The notes beneath the pieces were generated by a model that was not told where the DNA came from, did not search any database, and was given only the letters and a program-made list of their open reading frames with translations. Position numbers and translations under genes: made by a program. A stretch of 64,000 nt of DNA from Caballeronia sordidicola (GTDB taxonomy: Bacteria > Pseudomonadota > Gammaproteobacteria > Burkholderiales > Burkholderiaceae). Location of the stretch: the NCBI RefSeq assembly GCF_000729995.1, contig NZ_JNFG01000017.1, positions 1-64,000 of the forward strand, given 5' to 3'. This document shows positions 18,522-28,800 of the stretch, piece after piece (positions within the stretch are counted from its first letter, which is position 1; every line of letters starts with the position of its first letter).

Positions 18522-18821
18522 CGATTGTCTGAAGCCTTCTCATCTCGCCCAGTTGTTTATCCGCACGCAAAACGTCTCTCTATTTGTGAAGAATCGTCAC
18601 ATCGAAACCGTGGCATAAGGCTTTCAGCGCGGCCACAAATACTCGCCAATGAAATTAGGACTGTTCCGGTATTCCGACAAGGCTAACGCAAGCAGAATCG
18701 CCGCTCACGGGTCGATGGCTACGCTGTCGCCCCTTGCGCTAGGCGGAAGCGCAAGTTTTTGCGCTGTCAGGATGCCTCAGCGATTTCTCATCGATTTCTC
18801 AGCGAAACAGGTAATACACAC
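18522..18821 (+). promoter_or_regulatory. Type-2 leader region of Ig-repeat gene 3
   Basis: 300 bases with no convincing gene, homologous to the leader of gene 4 (23505-23795) and unlike the leaders of genes 1 and 2. Long identical blocks include 'ggctttcagcgcggccaca' and 'gcagaatcgccgctcacggg'. The region ends in 'cgaaacaggtaatacacac' directly before the ATG, with no strong Shine-Dalgarno. Confidence 0.6.
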
Positions 18822-21800
18822 ATGGCAACAACATCTCAAGACTTGAACAAAGCGGTCATCACATCGGTAGGCCTGGCGGTTGGCGGCGGCACGGCCAACA
18901 GCGCGAGCCCGGTCATCGCGGGTACTGCGACAGCGGGCATGACCATCGACGTGTTCGATGGCGTGCGCATGATCGGCACGGCAATCGCCAACGCAAACGG
19001 CGTCTGGTCGTTCACGCCGCCGGCCGATCTCAAGGCAGGCTCGCACTCGTTCACGGCAATTGCAGTGGATAGCAACGGCGACTTCGGCACCTCTTCCACG
19101 CCAATGTCCGTCAAAGTGCCGAGCGGCACGCCAGTCGGGCCAGTGAAGCCGGTCATTGACGGCGGTGGCCCGACGGATGACACGGGTCATCCGCTGTCGA
19201 ACCCGACCAACGATCCGCGTCCTGAGATGAGCGGCACGGGCACGCCGGGCGACACCATCACCATGTACGACGGCAATACACCGATCGGCTCAACTGTCAT
19301 CGACAACACGGGCCACTGGGTTGTCAAGCCGGAGAAGGATCTGGGACCGGGCAACCACGACATCTATGTGGTTGAAACGAATCCGGCTGGCGTTCCGAGC
19401 CAGCCGTCGGACCACTATCCGGTGGTGATCGACACGAGCGTTCCAACCAAACCGTCGATCCCGACCATGACGGACGATAACGGTGCGACGATCCCCGCGG
19501 GCAGCACGACCGCCGATGCGCATCCGCACATCAACGGCACGGGCACGTCGGGCGACATCATCAAGGTGTACGACGGCAGCACGCTGATCGGTTCCACCAC
19601 CGTTGGCGGCGACGGCAAGTGGTCGTTCACGCCCTCGCCGGACCTCGGCCCGGGCGCGCACGATATTCACGTGACCGAGACGAACCTGGCGGGTACGCCT
19701 AGCCCGGCGTCTGATCCCATTCATGTTGTGATCAACACGGGCGTGCCGGCAACGCCAGTTGCGCCGACCATGACGAACGACAGCGGCGCGGCGATCCCTG
19801 CGGGCAGCACGACCTACGATGCGCATCCGCACATCAACGGCACGGGCACAGCAGGCGACGTCATCAAGGTGTACGACGGCAGCACGCTTCTGGGTTCGAC
19901 CACGGTCGCAGGCAATGGCCAGTGGACCTTTACGCCATCGTCTGATCTGTCGACAGGTTCGCACAGCATCAACGTGACGGAAACGAATGCGGCGGGCACG
20001 CCGAGCGCGCACTCGCCGTCTGTGGCCTTCTCGGTCAATCCATCGCTGGCCTATCCGGTGATCACCTCGGTAGTCGACTCGGTCGGGCCAATTCAAGGCA
20101 ACATCGCGCAGAACGGCACGACCGATGATCCGCGTCCGGTGTTGCACGGCACGGGCATGGTGGGCGACGTAGTGAAAGTATGGCTCGAAGGCACCACAGT
20201 TATCGGATCGGCGGTCGTCGATGCATCGGGGCATTGGACGTTTCAGCCAGCCGCGAACCTGTCCAATGGCGTACATAGTTTCATAGCGACTACGTCACTC
20301 CTGTCCGGTTGGGCGAACCAATGGATTATCACGGTCGACACAACAACGCCCGCTACGCCAGCCACACCAACCCTGACAGACGACAACGGCGCATTGATTC
20401 CTGCAGGCAGCACGACGGCCGACAATCATCCGCACATCAACGGCACGGGCAAGGCCGGCGAAATCATCACGGTGTACGACGGCAACACGGTGCTGGGCTC
20501 GACCACGATCGGCTCGAACGGTCAATGGACGTTCGCGTCGGGGAATATGTCGACGGGTTCGCACAGCATCAACGTGACTGAGACGAACGCGGCAGGTACG
20601 CCGAGCGCGCATTCGGGTGCAATCAGTGTGGTGATAAACACTAGTACACCCGCAACCCCGGTCATCAACAGTCTGACGAACGACAGCGGTGCGGCGATTC
20701 CGGCGGGCAGCACGACGTCCGACAATCATCCACACATCAACGGCACGGGCACGGCGGGCGACATTATCAAGGTGTACGACAACTACATTTTGATTGGTTC
20801 AACCACGATCGGCTCGAATGGCCAGTGGTCGTTCACGCCGTCGAACCTGAGCGACGGCAATCACGCCTTTATCGCGTCGGAAGTGAACGCGGCGGGCACA
20901 ACGAGCGCACCGTCGGGCTCGATCAGCGTGGCGATCAACACGGCCACCCCAGCCGCTCCGGTCATCAACAGTCTGACGGACGACTATGGCGTGGCGATTC
21001 CGTCGGGCAGCACGACCACCGATAACCATCCGCACATCAACGGCACGGGCACCGCGGGCACTCTCATCATATTGTTGGACAACAATAAGACGCTCGGTTC
21101 GACCACAGTCGGCTCGAACGGCCAATGGACGTTCACGCCGTCGAGCATGAGCGATGGCAGCCACAGCATCGGGGCATGGGCACAGAACGCGGCGGGCACG
21201 ATAAGCAGCACTTCTAACACGGTCTTTGTGACGATCGGGCCGGTCGTGGCGACGGCCCCGACGATCACAGGCATCCTGGACACCGTGGGCACGGACATGG
21301 TTGCAATTCCGAGCGGCGGCATCACCAACGGTAGCCACCCCACGGTCAGCGGCACGGGCACGGCGGGCAACACGGTTTATATCTATCAGAACGGCGCTGG
21401 ATGCGGCAGCACCATCGTGGATGGAACAGGTCACTGGTCAGTGACTATTTCCGGCGCCATCGACAACGGCGTGCGCGCCATGACAGCGACCCAGTTCGCC
21501 AACGGACAGAGCCCGAGCGCGTCCTCGAACACCTGGACCATCACTATTGACACAACCAGGCCGGATGCGCCTGCCGCACCGACGCTGACCAACGACAGCG
21601 GCGTGGCAATTACTGCGGGCTCCACGACAAGCGATGGTCATCCGCACATCAACGGCACGGGCAAGGCAGGCGACGTTATCAAGGTGTACGACAACGGCAC
21701 CATCATCGGCTCCGTTCAGGTGGGTGGCGACGGCAAGTGGTCATTCACACCGTCGACCGACTTATCCGTGGGCTCGCATAGCATTACGGCGATAGACGTG

Positions 21801-23414
21801 AACGCGGCCGGTACACAGAGCGCGCCTTCAGGGAGCGTCAGTTTCACGATCAGCTTGGTGCCGCCGACTCCTGCCGCTCTCTCGATGTCGGACGACGCCG
21901 GCTACATAATTCCGATCGGCAGCACGACGGCAGATGCGCATCCGCAAATCAATGGATCAAACGGCACCCCTGGCAACATCATCAAGGTGTACGACGGGAG
22001 CACGCTGTTGGGCTCGACAACGGTCGGTTCGAATACCCGTTGGACGTTCACGCCGAACGACTTGCCGAACGGCTCGCACACCTTCACGGCGGTCGAAGTT
22101 AACGCAGCGGGTACGGCAAGCTCGCCTTCAAACTCAATCAGCATCGTAATCGCCAGCACCAGCGTGGTGCCGCCGTCTCCTGTAATGGGTTCTATGGCGG
22201 ACGACAACTATGTCAAAATTCCAATTGGCAGCACCACGGCCGATGCGCACCCGCAGATCTTTGGAGCTGGGACCACCCCCGGCAACATCATCAAGGTGTA
22301 CGACGGAAGCACGCTGCTGGGCTCGACAACGGTTGGTTCGAATGGTGGTAACCGTTGGACGTTCACGCCGAAGGACCTGCCGAACGGCTCGCACACCTTC
22401 ACGGCGGTCGAAGTTAACCCCGCGGGTATGGCAAGCTCGCCTTCAAACTCAATGAGCGTTGTAATCGCCAGCCCACCCCCACCCCCACCGCCCGTACCGG
22501 TAATCACATCGTTTACGAGTAGTGATGGAGTTACAGTCAATTCGGTAAAGACTTACACTGCCAACACTATGTTCTCAATGCAGGGAACCGGAACTCCAGG
22601 AGCGACCGTCGCCATTTATGTCCATCAAAACGGGAGCCTCGTTTCGAAGGCTATCGCCCAGGTTGATAGCACTGGTCATTTCAATACCGGATATGTGCTC
22701 TGGGTGGCTGTTGGAACAACTGATTTCTGTGTAGCGCAAGTTGTAGACAATAATTGGAGCGACTTTTCGAGCGTCTGGCCGATTAAAATAGTCGCTGCGC
22801 TTTCAGCAACCCTCGACGCGACTGTCCATACTGATGACCAGTCGCAAGTAGCATCGGTTGGCGATTCGGATCAGTCCACTCAGCAAACCAATCACCATAC
22901 GGTTGTGGGTGAACATGACGCGTTCGTGGGTAAGCTTGCCAACGGCAACGAGACCGTGGACCTTAACGCAGACCCTGCTTCCTACTTCAAGGAAAGCACC
23001 GCGCACATTCAGGGCGCGGGGGGCACCGCTATCGATACCCTGCACCTGACGGGCGACCATCAAGTGCTGGATCTAACCTCGCTGACGGGTAAAACCGCGG
23101 CGGCGAAGATCTCGGGTATTGAAGTAGTGGATCTGGGTGGTCAGCACAACACGCTGAAACTCTCCCTGATCGACGTGCTGAATCTGGGCGAAACCGACCT
23201 GTTCCAGAAGGACGGCAAGCAGCAGATGATGGTTCAGGGCAAGGACGGCGACACGGTGGACTTGTCGAACACGCATATTGCCGGTCTGGCTGACGGTGAA
23301 TGGGCGGCGCACGGTACTGCGGTGGTGGGCGGCGTGACGTACAACGTCTACGAGCATTCGGGTGCGCATACCGAACTGCTGGTTCAGCAAGGCGTGCAGA
23401 TCGTCGTGCATTAA
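18822..23414 (+). CDS. Ig-repeat (BIG-type) large exoprotein 3
   Basis: 1530 residues from MATTSQDLNKAVITSVG, which aligns with the start of genes 1 and 2; an upstream ATG at 18759 is rejected because the leader is conserved as DNA, not as protein. About 13 Ig-like units of ~95 residues follow, most starting 'LTDDNGA.IPAGSTT' and containing 'INGTGTAGDIIKVYDG'. Near residues 1217-1225 a proline run ('PPPPPPPVPV') forms a hinge before a divergent last unit ('VITSFTSSDGVTVNS...'). The C-terminal domain (last ~165 residues) is nearly identical to genes 2 and 4 and ends VQIVVH. No signal peptide. Inferred role: large surface or secreted adhesin or matrix protein. Confidence 0.87.
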   Translation: MATTSQDLNKAVITSVGLAVGGGTANSASPVIAGTATAGMTIDVFDGVRMIGTAIANANGVWSFTPPADLKAGSHSFTAIAVDSNGDFGTSSTPMSVKVPSGTPVGPVKPVIDGGGPTDDTGHPLSNPTNDPRPEMSGTGTPGDTITMYDGNTPIGSTVIDNTGHWVVKPEKDLGPGNHDIYVVETNPAGVPSQPSDHYPVVIDTSVPTKPSIPTMTDDNGATIPAGSTTADAHPHINGTGTSGDIIKVYDGSTLIGSTTVGGDGKWSFTPSPDLGPGAHDIHVTETNLAGTPSPASDPIHVVINTGVPATPVAPTMTNDSGAAIPAGSTTYDAHPHINGTGTAGDVIKVYDGSTLLGSTTVAGNGQWTFTPSSDLSTGSHSINVTETNAAGTPSAHSPSVAFSVNPSLAYPVITSVVDSVGPIQGNIAQNGTTDDPRPVLHGTGMVGDVVKVWLEGTTVIGSAVVDASGHWTFQPAANLSNGVHSFIATTSLLSGWANQWIITVDTTTPATPATPTLTDDNGALIPAGSTTADNHPHINGTGKAGEIITVYDGNTVLGSTTIGSNGQWTFASGNMSTGSHSINVTETNAAGTPSAHSGAISVVINTSTPATPVINSLTNDSGAAIPAGSTTSDNHPHINGTGTAGDIIKVYDNYILIGSTTIGSNGQWSFTPSNLSDGNHAFIASEVNAAGTTSAPSGSISVAINTATPAAPVINSLTDDYGVAIPSGSTTTDNHPHINGTGTAGTLIILLDNNKTLGSTTVGSNGQWTFTPSSMSDGSHSIGAWAQNAAGTISSTSNTVFVTIGPVVATAPTITGILDTVGTDMVAIPSGGITNGSHPTVSGTGTAGNTVYIYQNGAGCGSTIVDGTGHWSVTISGAIDNGVRAMTATQFANGQSPSASSNTWTITIDTTRPDAPAAPTLTNDSGVAITAGSTTSDGHPHINGTGKAGDVIKVYDNGTIIGSVQVGGDGKWSFTPSTDLSVGSHSITAIDVNAAGTQSAPSGSVSFTISLVPPTPAALSMSDDAGYIIPIGSTTADAHPQINGSNGTPGNIIKVYDGSTLLGSTTVGSNTRWTFTPNDLPNGSHTFTAVEVNAAGTASSPSNSISIVIASTSVVPPSPVMGSMADDNYVKIPIGSTTADAHPQIFGAGTTPGNIIKVYDGSTLLGSTTVGSNGGNRWTFTPKDLPNGSHTFTAVEVNPAGMASSPSNSMSVVIASPPPPPPPVPVITSFTSSDGVTVNSVKTYTANTMFSMQGTGTPGATVAIYVHQNGSLVSKAIAQVDSTGHFNTGYVLWVAVGTTDFCVAQVVDNNWSDFSSVWPIKIVAALSATLDATVHTDDQSQVASVGDSDQSTQQTNHHTVVGEHDAFVGKLANGNETVDLNADPASYFKESTAHIQGAGGTAIDTLHLTGDHQVLDLTSLTGKTAAAKISGIEVVDLGGQHNTLKLSLIDVLNLGETDLFQKDGKQQMMVQGKDGDTVDLSNTHIAGLADGEWAAHGTAVVGGVTYNVYEHSGAHTELLVQQGVQIVVH

Positions 23415-23471
23415 AGGTTGAGCATCGGCTTTCGCTAGCTTAGGAAAGTCGCTGTAAAAAGCAATAAAGCC

Positions 23472-23504
23472 AAGGCCGTTCCGGATTTTCCGGAACGGCC
23501 TTTT
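23472..23504 (+). terminator. Terminator after Ig-repeat gene 3
   Basis: Perfect 13-bp stem (23472-23484 with 23490-23502) then tttt. Sequence and loop are identical to the terminator of gene 2, so the duplicated unit extends past the stop codon. Confidence 0.88.
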
Positions 23505-23795
23505 CGTTGGTTTGGACCCTCTCATCTCGCGAAGTTGTTTATTCGCACGCAAAACGCTTCTCTATTTGTGAAGAAGCGTTACACCAAAACCGTCGCATAA
23601 GGCTTTCAGCGCGGCCACAAATACTCGCCACTGTAATTAGGACTGTTCCGGTATTTCGTAAAGGCGAACGCAAGCAGAATCGCCGCTCACGGGTCGATGG
23701 CTACGCTGTCGGCCCTTCTGCGGGGCGGCAGCGCGCGGGGTTTGCGCGTGGTCAGGATGCCTCATCGATTTCTCAGCGAAACAGGTAATACACAC
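23505..23795 (+). promoter_or_regulatory. Type-2 leader region of Ig-repeat gene 4
   Basis: 291 bases, homologous to the leader of gene 3. A perfect 9-bp hairpin (aacgcttct 23553-23561, agaagcgtt 23572-23580) is present here but is broken by substitutions in the gene 3 copy. No gene is seen. Confidence 0.6.
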
Positions 23796-26700
23796 ATGGC
23801 AACAACATCTCAAGACTTGAACAAAGCGGTCATCACATCGGTAGGCCTGGCGGTTGGCGGCGGCACGGCCAACAGCGTGCGCCCGGTTATCGCCGGCACG
23901 GCGACAGCGGGCATGACCATCGACGTGTTCGATGGCGTGCGCATGATCGGCACGGCAATCGCCAACGCAAACGGCGTCTGGTCGTTCACGCCGCCGGCCG
24001 ATCTCAAGGCGGGCTCGCACTCGTTCACGGCAATTGCAGTCGATAGCAACGGCGACTTCGGCACCTCTTCCACGCCAATGTCCGTCACGGTGCCAAGCGG
24101 CACGCCGGTTGCACCGGCGAAGCCGATCGTGAACGGTATGACCGACGACGCAGGTCACGCGCTGACCAACCCGACTAACGACGCGCATCCAACGATGAGC
24201 GGCACCGGCACGCCGGGCGACACGATCACCATGTACGACGGCAATACGCCGATCGGTTCAACGATCATCGACAACACGGGTCACTGGGTAATCAAGCCGA
24301 CCAAGGATCTGAACTCGGGCACGCACGATTTCTACGTGATTGAAACGAATCCGGCCAAGGTCCCGAGCGTGCCGTCGGACCACTATCCGGTGGTGATCGA
24401 TACATCGATTCCCGCCGCGCCGGTCATCACGAGCGCGACTGACGCAGTCGGTCCGGTGCAGGGTCTGATCCCATCCGGCGGCACGACAGATGACGACAAG
24501 CCGACATTTGCGGGCACGGGCGTGAAGGGCGATATCGTCAAGCTGTACGACAAAGGCACGCTGATCGGTTCGGTGTTGGTGGATTCGAACGGCAAGTGGT
24601 CGATCAAGCCCACGAACGCGTTGAGCAACGGCGCCCACGACGTCTTCGCCACGGATACGAACACGCTCGGCACGACCAGCGGGGAATCGACACACTTCAA
24701 GTTCATCCTGGATACCACCACGCCGGCAACTCCCGCCGCGCCGATCCTGACAGACGACAACGGTGCAACGATTCCGGCAGGCAGCACAACCGCCGATGCG
24801 CATCCGCACATCAACGGCACGGGCACGGCGGGCGACATCATCAAGGTGTACGACAACGGCAATGTGATCGGTTCGACCACGGTAGGCGGAGACGGCAAGT
24901 GGACGTTCACCCCGTCGACTGACCTGTCCAACGGCACGCACAGCATCACGGTGGTGGATGTGAACCTGGCGGGTACGCCGAGCGCGGCTTCGAATGCAAT
25001 CAGTGTGGTGATCGGGGTAAGCGTCCCGGATACGCCTCTAACGCCAGCCCTGTTTGACGACGGCATGAACGCCATTTTGGCAGGCGGCACAACCTACGAC
25101 GTGCATCCAAAGATGTCGGGAGTAAACGTGCCCGGCTACATCGTTACCGTGTACGACGGAAATACGGTGTTGGGTTCGACAACGGTAAACGCAAACTACG
25201 GCTGGTCCTTCGCGTCGCCGAACTTGTCAACGGGCTCGCACAGCATCAGCGTGACCGTAACGAATGCGGCTGGCACGTCGAGCGCACACTCGCCATCCAA
25301 GGGCTTTTCGATCGACCCGTTACTGGCCTATCCGGTGATCACGTCGATAGTCGACTCGGTTGGACCCGTTCAAGGCAACATTGCGCAAAACGGCACGACC
25401 GATGATCCGCGTCCGGTAATGCACGGCACGGGCGTAGTAGGTGATGTGGTGACAGTAGCGGATAACGGAAAAACTATGGGATCAGCGGTCGTCGATGCAA
25501 CGGGCCAGTGGACGCTGCAGCCGGGCACGAATTTGTCCAATGGCTTCCATAGTTTTGTAGCAATTGGGAAGCTTGTGTCCGATTGGTTGGGCGGGTGGAA
25601 TATCACGGTCAACACAACAACGCCTGCCACGCCTGCCACTCCAATCCTGACAGACGACAACGGCGCTTTAATTCCGGCGGGCAGCACGACAGCCGACAAT
25701 CATCCGCACATCAGCGGTACGGGCACGGCGGGTGACATCATCAAGGTGTACGACAACTACATTTTGATTGGTTCGACCACGATCGGCTCGAATGGGCAGT
25801 GGACGTTCACGCCGCCAAACTTGAGCGACGGGATCCACGCCTTTATCGTACAAGAAGTAACTTCGGCGGGCGCAATAAGCACACCGTCGGGCTCGATCAG
25901 CGTGGCTATCGATTCGAGCACGCCAACGCCGGCCAAGCCAGCTACTCCGACCCTGACAGACGACAACGGCGCGATCATTCCGGCGGGCAGCACGACGGCC
26001 GATGCGCATCCGCACATCAACGGCACGGGCAAGGCCGGCGACATCATCAAGGTGTACGACGGCAGCACAGTGATCGGTTCAACCACCATTGGCGGAGACG
26101 GCAAATGGTCGTTCACGCCCTCGCCGGAGCTCAGCGCGGGTGCGCACGATATTCATGTGATTGAGACGAACCCGGCGGGTGCACCGAGCCCGGCGTCCGA
26201 TCCCGTTCACGTTGTGATCGACACAAGCACGCCTGCCACACCGGCGGTTCCGACCCTGACAGACGACAACGGCGCATTGATCCCTGCCGGCAGCACGACG
26301 GCGGACAATCATCCGCACATCAACGGTACGGGCAAAGCAGGCGACATCATTACGGTGTACGACGGCAGCACGGTGCTGGGCTCGACCACGATCGGCTCGA
26401 ACGGTCAATGGACGTTCGCGTCGGGAAATATGTCGACGGGTTCGCACAGCATTAACGTGACGGAGACGAACGCGGCGGGCACGTCGAGCGCGCATTCGGG
26501 CAGCATCGGCTTTACGTACTCGAACGTGTCGGGGGCGCCGACGATCACAGGCATCCTGGACACCGTGGGCGCGGCCATGGTTGCAATTCCGAGCGGCGGT
26601 ACGACCAACGGCAGCCATCCCACGGTCAGCGGCACGGGCACGGCGGGCAACATGGTCTACATCTACGAGAACAGTAACGGATGTGGCAGTGCGGTCGTGG

Positions 26701-28703
26701 ATGGAACAGGCCATTGGTCTGTGACCATTCCTGGGGCCATGGGCGACGGTGTGCACGCCATGACAGCGACGCAGTTTGGCAGCGGACAGAGCGCAAGCGG
26801 ATCCTCGAACACCTGGACCATCACAATCAACACGAGCGTGCCGGCTACACCAGTTACACCGACGTTGACCGACGACAACGGCGCGTCAATTCCAGCGGGC
26901 AGCACGACAGCGAATAATCATCCGCACATCAACGGTACGGGCAAGGCGGGCGACATCATCACGGTGTACGACGGCAACACGGTGCTGGGCTCGACCACGA
27001 TCGGCTCGAACGGTCAATGGTCGTTCGCGTCGGGCAACATGTCGACGGGTTCGCACAGCATCAACGTGACGGAGACGAACGCGGCGGGTACGCCGAGCGC
27101 GCATTCGGGCAGCATCGGCTTCACGTACTCGAACGTGGCGGGAGCACCGACGATCACAGGCATCATGGATACTGTGGGCTCGGCCATGGTTGCAATTCCG
27201 GACGGCGGTATGACCAACGGTAGCCACCCCACGGTGAGCGGCACGGGCACGGCGGGCAACACGGTTTATATCTATCAGAACGGCACCGGGTGCGGCAACA
27301 CCATTGTTGATGGAACAGGTCACTGGTCATTGACTATTTCCGGCGCCTTGGGCGACGGCGCACGCGCCATAACAGCGACCCAGTTCGCCAGCGGACAGAA
27401 CCCAAGTGCGTCCTCGAACACCTGGATCATCACGATTAACACAAGTCCGCCTCCCGCGCCTGCCGTCCCATCCCTGAGTGACAACTACGGCTCGTGGATT
27501 ACTGCAGGCTCCACGACAACCGATGGCCATCCGCACATCAGCGGCACGGGCGCGGGGGCAGGCGACGTCATCAGGGTGTACGACTACGGCACGCTCATCG
27601 GCTCGGCTCAGGTGGGTGGCGACGGCAGGTGGGTATTTACGCCGTCGACCGACTTATCCAAGGGCTCGCATAGCATCACGGTGGTGGATGTGAACGCGGC
27701 AGGTACGGCAAGTCCGGCTTCAGGGGCAATCGGCTTTGTAATCAGCGACGTACCCTACGTACCTCCCGTACCCACCGCACCGACGATCACATCGATAACT
27801 GATTCTGGAAAAATGGTTGACTCGAGCAGTTGGACTTCCCCCTACACCTGGGTTCTAGTCGCCGGAACCGGCACTCCGGGGGCATTTATTAGTATCTACT
27901 TGCATACAAAAAACGGCTCTAAAGCCTCGGCTACAAACTATTTATACGTCGTTGATAATACCGGTCATTGGCAATCCGGAGCGCGTGATTTCTACCTTAT
28001 TCTTGGAACGACTGATTTCTTTGTAACGCAGACCATATCCAATGTAGAGAGCGCACCGTCGAGTGTTTGGGGGGTCGCCGTAGGCAATTATCAACAAACG
28101 CGCGACCTGACTGTCCATACTGATGACCAGTCGCAAGTAGCATTGGTTGGCGATTCGGATCAGTCCGCTCAGCAAACCAATCACCACACGGCTGTGGGTG
28201 AGCATGACGGTTTCGTGGGTAAGCTTGCCAATGGCAACGAGACCGTGGACCTTAACGCGGACCCTGCTTCCTACTTCAAGGAAAGCACCGCGCACATTCA
28301 GGGCGCAGGCGGCACTGCTATCGATACCCTGCACCTGACGGGCGACCATCAAGTGCTGGATCTGACCTCGCTGACGGGTAAAACCGCGGCGGCGAAGATA
28401 TCCGGTATTGAAGTAGTGGATCTGGGCGGTCAGCACAACACGCTGAAACTGTCCCTCATCGATGTGCTGAATCTGGGCGAAACCGACCTGTTCCAGAAGG
28501 ACGGCAAGCAGCAGATGATGGTTCAAGGCAAGGAAGGCGACACGGTGGACTTGTCGAACACGCATATTGCCGGTCTGGCTGACGGTGAATGGGCAGCGCA
28601 CGGCACGGCAGTCGTTGGCGGTGTGACGTACAACGTCTACGAGCATTCGGGTGCGCATACCGAATTGCTGGTTCAGCAAGGTGTGCAGATCGTCGTGCAT
28701 TAA
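23796..28703 (+). CDS. Ig-repeat (BIG-type) large exoprotein 4
   Basis: 1635 residues from MATTSQDLNKAVITSVG; the ATG at 23796 is chosen by alignment with gene 3 (an upstream frame from 23697 lies in conserved leader DNA). About 14 Ig-like units. The first is almost identical to gene 3. Later ones include alternating pairs such as 'LTDDNGALIPAGSTTADN' units and 'ITGILDTVGAAMVAIPSGG' units. The last unit before the C-terminal domain ('PTITSITDSGKMVDSSSW') is divergent, matches the equivalent unit of gene 3 only loosely, and is richer in A/T. The C-terminal domain is the shared one, ending VQIVVH. No signal peptide. Confidence 0.87.
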   Translation: MATTSQDLNKAVITSVGLAVGGGTANSVRPVIAGTATAGMTIDVFDGVRMIGTAIANANGVWSFTPPADLKAGSHSFTAIAVDSNGDFGTSSTPMSVTVPSGTPVAPAKPIVNGMTDDAGHALTNPTNDAHPTMSGTGTPGDTITMYDGNTPIGSTIIDNTGHWVIKPTKDLNSGTHDFYVIETNPAKVPSVPSDHYPVVIDTSIPAAPVITSATDAVGPVQGLIPSGGTTDDDKPTFAGTGVKGDIVKLYDKGTLIGSVLVDSNGKWSIKPTNALSNGAHDVFATDTNTLGTTSGESTHFKFILDTTTPATPAAPILTDDNGATIPAGSTTADAHPHINGTGTAGDIIKVYDNGNVIGSTTVGGDGKWTFTPSTDLSNGTHSITVVDVNLAGTPSAASNAISVVIGVSVPDTPLTPALFDDGMNAILAGGTTYDVHPKMSGVNVPGYIVTVYDGNTVLGSTTVNANYGWSFASPNLSTGSHSISVTVTNAAGTSSAHSPSKGFSIDPLLAYPVITSIVDSVGPVQGNIAQNGTTDDPRPVMHGTGVVGDVVTVADNGKTMGSAVVDATGQWTLQPGTNLSNGFHSFVAIGKLVSDWLGGWNITVNTTTPATPATPILTDDNGALIPAGSTTADNHPHISGTGTAGDIIKVYDNYILIGSTTIGSNGQWTFTPPNLSDGIHAFIVQEVTSAGAISTPSGSISVAIDSSTPTPAKPATPTLTDDNGAIIPAGSTTADAHPHINGTGKAGDIIKVYDGSTVIGSTTIGGDGKWSFTPSPELSAGAHDIHVIETNPAGAPSPASDPVHVVIDTSTPATPAVPTLTDDNGALIPAGSTTADNHPHINGTGKAGDIITVYDGSTVLGSTTIGSNGQWTFASGNMSTGSHSINVTETNAAGTSSAHSGSIGFTYSNVSGAPTITGILDTVGAAMVAIPSGGTTNGSHPTVSGTGTAGNMVYIYENSNGCGSAVVDGTGHWSVTIPGAMGDGVHAMTATQFGSGQSASGSSNTWTITINTSVPATPVTPTLTDDNGASIPAGSTTANNHPHINGTGKAGDIITVYDGNTVLGSTTIGSNGQWSFASGNMSTGSHSINVTETNAAGTPSAHSGSIGFTYSNVAGAPTITGIMDTVGSAMVAIPDGGMTNGSHPTVSGTGTAGNTVYIYQNGTGCGNTIVDGTGHWSLTISGALGDGARAITATQFASGQNPSASSNTWIITINTSPPPAPAVPSLSDNYGSWITAGSTTTDGHPHISGTGAGAGDVIRVYDYGTLIGSAQVGGDGRWVFTPSTDLSKGSHSITVVDVNAAGTASPASGAIGFVISDVPYVPPVPTAPTITSITDSGKMVDSSSWTSPYTWVLVAGTGTPGAFISIYLHTKNGSKASATNYLYVVDNTGHWQSGARDFYLILGTTDFFVTQTISNVESAPSSVWGVAVGNYQQTRDLTVHTDDQSQVALVGDSDQSAQQTNHHTAVGEHDGFVGKLANGNETVDLNADPASYFKESTAHIQGAGGTAIDTLHLTGDHQVLDLTSLTGKTAAAKISGIEVVDLGGQHNTLKLSLIDVLNLGETDLFQKDGKQQMMVQGKEGDTVDLSNTHIAGLADGEWAAHGTAVVGGVTYNVYEHSGAHTELLVQQGVQIVVH

Positions 28704-28760
28704 GCCAAGTGAACGCCGCTTTCGCCAAATAGGGAAAGCGGGTTGATTCAGGCGACAAGA

Positions 28761-28800
28761 AAAACCGTTCCAGGAACTTCTGGAACGGTTTTTTGTTTTT
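28761..28800 (+). terminator. Terminator after Ig-repeat gene 4
   Basis: 12-bp stem (aaaaccgttcca 28761-28772 with tggaacggtttt 28781-28792) followed by a T-rich tail. Confidence 0.9.

Noticed and set aside
18540..18780. c-di-GMP (GEMM) riboswitch in the type-2 leader
   Set aside because: Some suggestive words (acgcaagc, ctacgctgtcg) but the conserved GEMM core and its spacing are absent.
18759..18821. Upstream starts for Ig-repeat genes 3 and 4 (18759, 23697)
   Set aside because: The region is conserved between the two as leader DNA with frame-shifting length differences, not as protein; the ATG at 18822/23796 aligns with genes 1 and 2.
19290..20276. Long minus-strand open frames within the Ig-repeat genes
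   Set aside because: Antisense to repetitive coding DNA and repeated with the same period as the sense units; no start signals.
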